The notes beneath the pieces were generated by a model that had not been told where the DNA came from, did no database searches, and saw nothing but the letters and a program-made list of their open reading frames with translations. Shown one piece after another: positions 1-5,719 of a stretch of 8,636 bases of DNA. Both the position numbers and the translations under genes were made by a program. The stretch is taken from assembly GCA_903905285.1 (NCBI GenBank), contig CAIVFQ010000143.1, forward strand, positions 1 to 8,636. Reading direction: 5' to 3'. How positions within the stretch are numbered: position 1 is the stretch's first letter; every line of letters starts with the position of its first letter. This DNA is from an uncultured Alphaproteobacteria bacterium. GTDB lineage: Bacteria > Pseudomonadota > Alphaproteobacteria > Paracaedibacterales > CAIULA01.

Positions 1-72
1 AAGCCACAATAACTGCCTTGAGTACGACTATCTCTTCTTTGAGGGCTTCTATCTCTTTATCTTTTTTATCCA
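1..72 (-). CDS. N-terminal fragment of a probable IS66-type transposase (runs off the left edge)
   Basis: Reading the minus strand from the ATG at 72 gives 24 codons that stay open to the window edge. The peptide begins MDKKDKEIEALKEEI and continues with a hydrophobic VVLKAVIVA stretch. This is a short charged helix with heptad-like leucine/isoleucine spacing. IS66-family TnpC transposases typically open with such a coiled coil (repeated LK/LE units) before a conserved N-S-S-K-P-P-S segment, but that diagnostic part lies outside the window. An in-frame TAA lies upstream, so this ATG is the first start available in the frame. No strong Shine-Dalgarno sequence is visible. The family call rests on the coiled-coil character and the possible IS end near base 140, so any other gene with an N-terminal coiled coil remains possible. 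Confidence 0.45.
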
Positions 73-140
73 TACAAAACTTATGAATGATTTGAACAAA
101 ACTTTAAACACTTTTTTCTTTCCCAACCTGGGTAGTTACA
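1..140 (-). mobile_element. Possible end of an insertion sequence (IS66-like), boundary near base 140
   Basis: On the minus strand, the stretch starting at 140 reads TGTAACTACCCAGGTTGGG, which has the look of a terminal inverted repeat. It sits 68 nt upstream of the putative transposase start at 72, a leader length reasonable for IS66 elements that lack the orfA/orfB accessory genes. The other end of the element and any 8-bp target duplication are outside the window, so the boundary is inferred from spacing and sequence character alone. The same stretch contains a small CCCA-ACC-TGGG dyad (123-133). Confidence 0.3.
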
Positions 141-655
141 GATTGAAGAAAGCGACGACAGATGTTTCAAGTAAGGTTGCGCAAGCAGAACAGTGCTTAG
201 TAGCACTTGAACAACAAAAACAGCAGGACGAAAACGAAAAGCAACAACTTCCCCATATGAGAAATCCTGTTGAATTATCCAAACAAGCTTATGAACGCTT
301 TAGGAGTCATTTTTTTAAAGAGAGGGGTGTGTCACAATGTGCAGAGCCTCTCTTTTCCAGAGTCTTAGGCCATGATCGATTTTTTCCGGTATTGATATCT
401 AAGAAATCGGGGTTAACAAACATAAGGGTAGAAGCGACTCAGTTACCGTTACAGTTGGGGAACAGCACACCACAAGATGTTATAGCACCTTGTAACCAAA
501 GATGTCAGCCTCACGCCCTTGGACATTTATATGCAGGCGATATGCTTGGGCACCAAAGTGCCGACCATCTTGACCATGCGCGCAGGACTCACGGTCTTGG
601 TGGGGTTCTTGATCGTATGATGCAATTACCTATTCCACATGATGCATCATTATGA
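83..655 (+). CDS. Hypothetical 190-residue open frame, possibly an IS-truncated gene or spurious
   Basis: This frame is open from an ATG at 83 to a TGA at 653-655, which directly abuts the convergent pump stop codon at 650-652. I do not recognise the product. Three parts can be seen. Residues 1-19 lie inside the putative IS end. Residues about 25-80 are rich in Q, E and K (for example KVAQAEQ and EQQKQQDENEKQQ) and look like a coiled coil. The last 50 residues carry seven histidines and no recognised fold. No signal peptide or membrane helix is present and no Shine-Dalgarno sequence precedes the ATG. A frame this long is unlikely by chance, so part of it may be a genuine gene remnant whose original 5' end was replaced by the IS. 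A start at the internal ATG at 256-258 is also possible. A minus-strand frame over about 480-632 is also open, so antisense of a decayed gene cannot be excluded. If this frame is spurious, bases 73-649 hold no gene I can identify. Confidence 0.3.
   Translation: MNDLNKTLNTFFFPNLGSYRLKKATTDVSSKVAQAEQCLVALEQQKQQDENEKQQLPHMRNPVELSKQAYERFRSHFFKERGVSQCAEPLFSRVLGHDRFFPVLISKKSGLTNIRVEATQLPLQLGNSTPQDVIAPCNQRCQPHALGHLYAGDMLGHQSADHLDHARRTHGLGGVLDRMMQLPIPHDASL
317..355. other. Inverted repeat (9-bp perfect stem, 21-nt loop)
   Basis: AAAGAGAGG at 317-325 pairs exactly with CCTCTCTTT at 347-355. Six T residues precede the stem at 311-316 and a single extra T follows it at 356. In the minus direction, that of the pump operon, the stem is followed by A residues rather than a U tract, so it is not a standard terminator for that operon. 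In the plus direction the T run is only four bases and overlaps the stem. It lies inside the doubtful 83-655 reading frame. It may be an old bidirectional terminator or a chance repeat. Confidence 0.35.
617..650. repeat. Two ATGATGCA direct repeats, the second inside a perfect 12-bp palindrome
   Basis: ATGATGCA occurs at 617-624 and again at 639-646, offset by 22 bp or about two helical turns. The second copy is part of the perfect palindrome ATGATGCATCAT (639-650), which touches the last base of the pump stop codon. Two copies on one face of the helix could be a protein site, but the position just downstream of the pump gene makes a promoter role unlikely. It may be a coincidence of low-complexity sequence. 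Confidence 0.3.
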
Positions 656-3600
656 GGCACCTCTCATAAAGCTTAACTTTCGTGACCAGCGTTCTAAGTA
701 CAAATAAACAACGGGGGTAATGTAAAGGGTTAGTAACTGCGATGTTAGTAACCCACCCACCACGACGATGCCCAAGGGTTGGCGAAGCTCGGCCCCGGCA
801 CCTATGCCAAGGGCGATGGGTAATGTGCCAAAGATCGCTGCCATGGTCGTCATCATAATGGGGCGGAAACGCAACAGGCAGGCCTGAAAAATGGCCTGCT
901 CAGCTTCTTGACCGTTATTGCGGCTTTGAATGGCAAAATCAACCATCATGATGGCGTTCTTTTTAACGATACCAATTAACATAACAATGCCGATAATGCC
1001 CATAATATTCAGTTCCATCCCCAACAACATAAGGGTAATGATGGCCCCAATACCTGCTGATGGCAGCCCAGACAGAATCGTCAACGGGTGAACAAAGCTT
1101 TCGTATAACATGCCAAGAATGATGTAAATAACAATCACGGATAAAATCAAAAGCCATACCATACCTGATAATGATTCTTGCAACGCCTGCGCTTGTCCTT
1201 CAAACGTTGTTAAAACAGTTTTGGGAATTTGTATCTCTTGTTCCAAATTTTGAATGGATTTTAGGGCATCTCCAAGGGCAGCTCCCCCAGCCATATTGAA
1301 AGAAACAGTCACAGATGGCAGTTGCCCCCCATGGTTAATCGACAGAAAAGCCGGGGCACGTTTAAAGGTGGCGATGCTTTCCAATTTGACAAGCTTTCCT
1401 GATTTGGTGCGAAGGTATAAATTTTTAAGACTGTCTTGATCTGTTTGATAGGCTAAACCAATTTCCAAAATAACATCATAGTCATTGGTCGACGTATAAA
1501 GTGTTCCCACCTTTGAGTCACCAAAGGCGTTATAAAGCATCTTTCGAATGTCGCTATAGCTAATGCCCAGGCTTTCTGCTTTGTCGCGATCAATGCTGAT
1601 TTGAACTTGTAGGCTGTCTAGTTGAAGGTCTGTCGAAACGTCAACAATGCCAGAGATTTTGGCGATCTCTTCCTTCATCTTGTCGCCCCAAATTTGAAGC
1701 TGTTTCAGATCGGGCGATTGAAGCGTGTATTGGTATAACCCCTTTGTGTGTCGACTGCCGATGCTTAAATTCTGCACCGGTTTCATATAAACCTTAATCC
1801 CTTCCAGTTGGATTAATTTTTGACGCAGTCGTTTAATAACATCCAAGGATGATGGTCGGCCATAAACAGGTTTTAAGTTAAAATAGACACGCCCAGAATT
1901 CAAAGGGCCCCGGGTTCCGCCAATTGATGAAAAACAATTTTCGACGGCAGGATCGTTTTTCATTACATCAACAACTTTGCTTTGTTTTGCGACCATTTCA
2001 TCAAATGAAATATCTTGGGCGGCCTCTGTTTGGGCAGTGATAAAGCCGATATCTTCTAAAGGGAAAAAGCCTTTTGAAACAAAGGCGTATAGTGCCAATG
2101 TCGAGAAAAAGGTGGCGACCGTAAGCGCCAAAACCAGTCGTTGATATTTCAAAACAACGGTTAAACTTTTCTCGTATGCTTTCAATAAACTGTTAAAAAT
2201 TTTCTCTAATAAGTTTATCCATTTGTTATTAGGTTTTTCTGTTGTATGGGGGTGCAGCATCAAACTGGCCATCATCGGCGTTAGGGTTAGGGACACAAAG
2301 CCAGAGGCTAAAATGGCAACACTAATGGTAACCGCAAATTCACGGAACAAGCGACCTACAACACCACCCATAAACAAAACAGGAATAAAAACCGCAACCA
2401 GGGAAAAAGTCATTGAAATAATTGTGAAGCCAATTTCCTTGGCCCCTATTATGGCAGCTTTAAATGGGTTAAGGCCTTTTTCGACATAACGCATAATATT
2501 TTCAACCATGACAATTGCGTCATCCACCACAAACCCAACACATAAGGTTAAGGCCATCAGGGAAATATTATTCAGGCTGAATCCCAGTAACGCCATGACC
2601 CCATACGTTGCCAAAATGGAAAACGGTACGGTCAATGCGGGTATAAGCGTTGCCGAAACTTTGCGAAGGAAAAGAAAGATTACCAAAATCACTAAGAAAA
2701 TAGTCAGCTTTAAAGTGAATTCAACATCCTCAAGGGAAGCCCGAATAGGAACTGACCGATCAAATAAAGGTGTTAATTCAACTGAGGCTGGTACTTGGCT
2801 TTGAAAAACAGGCAACAACGCACGAACACTATCAACCACATCAACGGTGTTTGCATCGGGTTGGCGTTGAATCGCCAATACAATGGCTTGTTGTTTGTTT
2901 AAAAAGCCTTTGGCACGTTTGTCTTCTATGGAATCTTCAACACTGGCTATGTCTTGCAACCGAACGGGTGCATTGTTGTGCCACGAAACAATCATAGATT
3001 TAAAATCGTTGGCATTTTTAGGTTGCCCAACCACCTCTAAGTTCATCAATTGTTTTTGCCCACTGATAACACCAGCAGGGGTAATGGATGTGGCTGCGGC
3101 TAAAGCGGCTGAAATATCCTGAAAGCTTAGGTTACGGGCGGCTAAGGATTCTGGATTAACGCGAATCCGCAATGCATATTTTTGCGGACCTGAAATAGTA
3201 ACCTGTGCAACCCCAGGCAGCGTTGAAATGCGCTGGGCAATTAATGTATCAGCGTATTCGTTAACTTGCGACATGGGCAACGTGTCCGAAGAAACAGCAA
3301 TAAAGAAAACGGGTTGATCAGCAGGATTCACCTTTTTAAAACTGGGTGGGTTTGGTAATTCTTTGGGAAGCTTAGACTGTGCTGCTGAAATAGAGGTTTG
3401 GACATCTAAGGCAGCCCCGTCCAAGTTGCGATTCAAATCAAATTGTAAGGTGATTTGCGTATACCCTAAATAGCTTGTCGAGGTAATAGACACAATGCTC
3501 GCAATTGTTGAAAATTGCCGTTCCAAAGGGGTGGCCACCGACGTTGCCATGGTTTCAGGACTAGCCCCCGGCAGATTCACGCTAACCTGCAGGGTTGGAA

Positions 3601-3724
3601 AATCTATATCGGGAAGCGCGCTAACAGATAAACTTTTATAGCCGACGATACCCCCAACCAATACTGCCAGCATTAAAAGGCATGTAAAGATGGGGCGACG
3701 AATACAAAATTCTGACAGGCCCAT
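650..3724 (-). CDS. RND-family (HAE1) efflux pump, inner-membrane permease, MdtC-like
   Basis: This is the proton-driven inner-membrane pump of a tripartite efflux system, expected to export drugs, bile-salt-like compounds or metabolites through an outer-membrane channel. At 1024 residues it has the full family length. The first membrane helix is at about 11-29, followed by the porter-domain signatures LPDIDFP (38-44) and LPGASPETM (51-59). The proton-relay aspartates are in GFVVDDAIVMVEN (Asp401 and Asp402) in TM4, and the partner lysine is in GIVKKNAIMMVDF (Lys922, aligning with AcrB Lys940) in TM10. The duplicated helical halves lie at about 335-550 and 855-1010, and FEGQAQALQES (841-851) precedes the second half. 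Motifs such as SLNNISLMALTL and RFRPIMMTT resemble E. coli MdtC/MdtB more than AcrB, as judged from memory. The ATG at 3724 follows the adaptor stop by 3 nt, with a GGGG Shine-Dalgarno overlapping that stop, so the pair is co-transcribed. Substrate cannot be read from sequence. No residue expected to be essential is missing. Confidence 0.96.
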   Translation of the reverse strand: MGLSEFCIRRPIFTCLLMLAVLVGGIVGYKSLSVSALPDIDFPTLQVSVNLPGASPETMATSVATPLERQFSTIASIVSITSTSYLGYTQITLQFDLNRNLDGAALDVQTSISAAQSKLPKELPNPPSFKKVNPADQPVFFIAVSSDTLPMSQVNEYADTLIAQRISTLPGVAQVTISGPQKYALRIRVNPESLAARNLSFQDISAALAAATSITPAGVISGQKQLMNLEVVGQPKNANDFKSMIVSWHNNAPVRLQDIASVEDSIEDKRAKGFLNKQQAIVLAIQRQPDANTVDVVDSVRALLPVFQSQVPASVELTPLFDRSVPIRASLEDVEFTLKLTIFLVILVIFLFLRKVSATLIPALTVPFSILATYGVMALLGFSLNNISLMALTLCVGFVVDDAIVMVENIMRYVEKGLNPFKAAIIGAKEIGFTIISMTFSLVAVFIPVLFMGGVVGRLFREFAVTISVAILASGFVSLTLTPMMASLMLHPHTTEKPNNKWINLLEKIFNSLLKAYEKSLTVVLKYQRLVLALTVATFFSTLALYAFVSKGFFPLEDIGFITAQTEAAQDISFDEMVAKQSKVVDVMKNDPAVENCFSSIGGTRGPLNSGRVYFNLKPVYGRPSSLDVIKRLRQKLIQLEGIKVYMKPVQNLSIGSRHTKGLYQYTLQSPDLKQLQIWGDKMKEEIAKISGIVDVSTDLQLDSLQVQISIDRDKAESLGISYSDIRKMLYNAFGDSKVGTLYTSTNDYDVILEIGLAYQTDQDSLKNLYLRTKSGKLVKLESIATFKRAPAFLSINHGGQLPSVTVSFNMAGGAALGDALKSIQNLEQEIQIPKTVLTTFEGQAQALQESLSGMVWLLILSVIVIYIILGMLYESFVHPLTILSGLPSAGIGAIITLMLLGMELNIMGIIGIVMLIGIVKKNAIMMVDFAIQSRNNGQEAEQAIFQACLLRFRPIMMTTMAAIFGTLPIALGIGAGAELRQPLGIVVVGGLLTSQLLTLYITPVVYLYLERWSRKLSFMRGAS
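651..668 (-). other. Small hairpin overlapping the pump stop codon
   Basis: TATGAG (651-656) and CTCATA (663-668) form a 6-bp stem with a 6-nt loop across the last codons of the RND pump gene. There is no U tract after it on either strand, so it is not a recognisable intrinsic terminator. I could find no clear terminator for the pump operon in the downstream 500 bases. Confidence 0.25.
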
Positions 3725-3727
3725 CGC

Positions 3728-4882
3728 TTACCCCTTTTTTGAAGGTAAATCGTTTTGAGGAAGTGCGACAATGCTTCCCTCTTTAACGCTTAAAAGACCA
3801 TCGGTAATAACAACATCGCCTTCTTGCACATCACCTTGAATAACGGCTAGGTCTTTTTGTATGCGCACAACCTTAATTTTTTTCTTAGATGCTTTGTCTT
3901 TTTGAACAACAAAAACGTGCGCGCCCTCTTGGCTGTTTTGAACCGCGACGGTTGGGATTGTCAGTACATTGGCATCGGCCCCAACCACAAGCTTGATGTC
4001 AACAAACATACCTGGCCAAAGCTTTTCTTCTTTGTTTTCAAACGCACCCCGAACAGCCAGCGTTCTTGTTTGTTCATCAATAGTATTTTCGCGGTATTCT
4101 AAAGTTCCGACCTCAAGTTCTTCACCATTCGCATTCAAGGCAATCATTTTAATCGCACCATTTTTTAAGGCCGTTCTTACAGATTCGAAAGAATCTTGGG
4201 GAATGGCAGCTTGCACTTGAATGGGGGTGATTTTATTAATCGTCACTAACGGCTGACTGTCGCTTGATTTTACGACATTCCCAACAGTTAAGTTAATGGT
4301 TCCCGTTCGACCATGAATTGGCGCGCGAATAACGGTATAATCAAGCTGGGTTTTTATAGTTTCAATCATCGCCTGAGAAGCCTGAACATTGTCCGTTGCG
4401 GCCTTGAAAGCTTGGCGCACGGTGTCAATTTGTTCAGAGCTGGAAAATCCCTTTTTAGACAGCTTTTGGTCACGTTCAAATTTAAGGGTTGCCCTTTCTA
4501 ATTCGGCCTGATCGCGTTCAAGAATGGCTTGTTGCTGTTGTAACTGCGCTTTTAGAATTCGGTCATCGAGTTCAAACAGAACCTGGCCAGCCTCCACCAT
4601 GTCGCCGTCGTGAAAGTTAATTTTCATAATTTGGGAATCGGTACGCGTTTTCACAGCAACGCTTTCTGATGAGCAAACAGATCCCACCAGGTCTAACGTA
4701 TTGTCTAAATTCTGCTTTGTGACTTTTTCCACTGAAACTTTAACGGGTGGTTTTGTTTCAACGGGTTTGTGGTGCCAATATCCACAGCCCCAATAAATGG
4801 CCCCGAATAAAACCAAAATGGAGGCTATGACAATATTTTTCCGCAGATTTAAAAAATTAAATATTTCTTCTAAATAAAGCAT
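3728..4882 (-). CDS. Periplasmic adaptor (membrane fusion protein) of an RND efflux system, MdtA-like
   Basis: This adaptor links the inner-membrane pump to an outer-membrane channel. The 384-residue protein has a short cytoplasmic start and one membrane anchor at about 16-32. Next come the first lipoyl half (about 79-109, with HDGDMVEAGQVLFELDD), an alpha-helical hairpin rich in Q and E (about 110-182), and the second lipoyl half with the family signature DYTVIRAPIHGRTG (181-194). A beta-barrel domain (about 218-300, with EQTRTLAVRGAF and LWPGMFVDI) leads into a membrane-proximal domain with LTIPTVAVQ (307-315). The cysteine in IYWGCGYW is not in a good lipobox, so an uncleaved anchor is more likely than a lipoprotein. 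The ATG at 4882 is preceded by AGGAAAAAGGC, and this Shine-Dalgarno lies in one arm of a dyad described separately. The gene is first in the operon with the pump. No transcriptional regulator adjoins it in the window. Confidence 0.94.
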   Translation of the reverse strand: MLYLEEIFNFLNLRKNIVIASILVLFGAIYWGCGYWHHKPVETKPPVKVSVEKVTKQNLDNTLDLVGSVCSSESVAVKTRTDSQIMKINFHDGDMVEAGQVLFELDDRILKAQLQQQQAILERDQAELERATLKFERDQKLSKKGFSSSEQIDTVRQAFKAATDNVQASQAMIETIKTQLDYTVIRAPIHGRTGTINLTVGNVVKSSDSQPLVTINKITPIQVQAAIPQDSFESVRTALKNGAIKMIALNANGEELEVGTLEYRENTIDEQTRTLAVRGAFENKEEKLWPGMFVDIKLVVGADANVLTIPTVAVQNSQEGAHVFVVQKDKASKKKIKVVRIQKDLAVIQGDVQEGDVVITDGLLSVKEGSIVALPQNDLPSKKG

Positions 4883-4885
4883 GCC

Positions 4886-4916
4886 TTTTTCCTATCAGTC
4901 TTTAGGATAGGGAAAA
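4886..4916 (-). promoter_or_regulatory. Imperfect dyad over the ribosome-binding site of the efflux operon
   Basis: On the minus strand, TTTTCCCTATC (4916-4906), a 9-nt spacer and GATAGGAAAAA (4896-4886) form an inverted repeat with 11-base arms and one mismatch. The downstream arm contains the AGGA Shine-Dalgarno of the adaptor gene and ends 3 nt before its ATG. In the mRNA this could fold into a 6-bp plus 4-bp stem that hides the ribosome-binding site. In DNA it could equally be the operator of a TetR- or MarR-type repressor, a common arrangement at efflux operons. No U tract follows, so it is not a terminator. The repeat itself is plain; its role is inferred. Confidence 0.5.
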
Positions 4917-4971
4917 TTCATTAAGGTATCTTTAATTTATGGTTTTATTTTTCTTGGGCTTGAAAACGCGG

Positions 4972-4977
4972 TATAGT
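4972..4977 (+). promoter_or_regulatory. Possible -10 element for the zinc-ribbon gene
   Basis: TATAGT lies 34 bp before the GTG start at 5012. No matching -35 hexamer stands at 16-18 bp: the stretch upstream is mostly T, and the TTGAAA at 4960-4965 is too close. The 129-bp region between the divergent starts (4883-5011) is AT-rich and should hold promoters for both directions. Apart from the dyad at 4886-4916 and this weak element I see nothing definite in it. Confidence 0.25.
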
Positions 4978-5011
4978 AACAAAACATAATTTTTATTAAA
5001 TTATTCCTATT

Positions 5012-5716
5012 GTGATCATCGATTGCCCCAATTGCACGCGGACTTATTGTTTGCCGTCGGATGTTTTGGCTTGTCCCACAAACCAAACAACAGCCGGTCA
5101 GTCGTTGGAATTAGGTTGGTGGTTGTCATGTGGCTATTGTGAATACCAATGGTGGCAATCAGCACAGCCACAGATAGGTTTGAACTTCCCCGCCGTTATG
5201 GTGCCTGATGACGATGATTTAGACCTTTCCAGTGAAGATACATTGCCGCCGCGTTCCGACGATCGATCATGGATGCTAAGTCTTATCAGTGTGCTTATTG
5301 TGGTTATCAGTTTTGGGGGAGTTGGGTACCTTTATAAACAGCCTTTGATTCTGTTTTGGTATCAGACCATAGGAAAACCTGTCCTTCCCCTTATTAGGCC
5401 GCTGCTTTTGCAAAATGTGCAGTACACACTGCAGGAGTCTGCCTTAGAGGGGGACGATAGCCAAATCTTAACCATTAAAGGTGAGATTGTTAACATAAAT
5501 ACCATCCTATTGGCGGCACCAGCGTTAAGAATTAGTATTTGGGCTGACTGCCATGGAACAACGACCGAGACAATGAGCGCCGCTGGGGATTGCCTATACC
5601 TTGAGTGGATGTTTAAACCGAATAGTCCTCAAATAGCCACTATGGCGCGCTTGCCTTTCGAGACAAGCTACCCTGTTTCGGCCAAAATAAAGCGCGTTGA
5701 AGTCGCCATTCCTTGA
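5012..5716 (+). CDS. Zinc-ribbon (MJ0042-type) single-pass membrane protein with DUF3426-like domain
   Basis: The 234-residue product begins MIIDCPNC. Two CxxC pairs, Cys5/Cys8 and Cys40/Cys43 (CGYCEYQWW), form a putative cytoplasmic zinc ribbon of the MJ0042 type, whose usual second half reads C-x-x-C-x-x-x-W. An acidic linker (PDDDDLDLSSED, 65-76) leads to one membrane helix at about 88-107. The rest should be periplasmic: GEIVNINTILLAAP (157-170) and the closing strands (LEWMF, LPFETSYPVSAKIKRVEV) resemble DUF3426-type domains. The role of this family is unknown to me. The start is GTG: an in-frame TAA at 4997-4999 leaves only ATT codons as alternatives, and MIIxCPxC is the usual family opening. 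No Shine-Dalgarno is visible. The gene is divergent from the efflux operon and its stop lies 3 nt from that of the convergent kinase gene. The spacing between CxxC pairs (31 residues) looks longer than the usual roughly 20. Confidence 0.8.
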   Translation: MIIDCPNCTRTYCLPSDVLACPTNQTTAGQSLELGWWLSCGYCEYQWWQSAQPQIGLNFPAVMVPDDDDLDLSSEDTLPPRSDDRSWMLSLISVLIVVISFGGVGYLYKQPLILFWYQTIGKPVLPLIRPLLLQNVQYTLQESALEGDDSQILTIKGEIVNINTILLAAPALRISIWADCHGTTTETMSAAGDCLYLEWMFKPNSPQIATMARLPFETSYPVSAKIKRVEVAIP

Positions 5717-5719
5717 ATT

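Noticed and set aside
307..423. Short minus-strand frame starting MFVNPDFLDIN and ending just past the 317-355 stem
   Set aside because: Only about 38 codons, no Shine-Dalgarno, and no recognised product; too weak to call a gene.
651..668. Stem at the end of the pump gene as an intrinsic terminator
   Set aside because: Six base pairs only and no U tract on either strand.
963..4501. Several 60-100 codon open frames on either strand inside the pump and adaptor genes (for example 2508-2804, 2883-3122, 3969-4220, plus strand)
   Set aside because: They lie wholly within strongly supported coding sequence, have no recognisable products and no ribosome-binding sites of note. They are shadow frames.
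4775..4800. Cysteine at residue 33 of the adaptor as a lipoprotein lipobox
   Set aside because: The residues before it (I-Y-W-G) do not match the L-[ASV]-[GA]-C pattern; a membrane-anchored adaptor is simpler.
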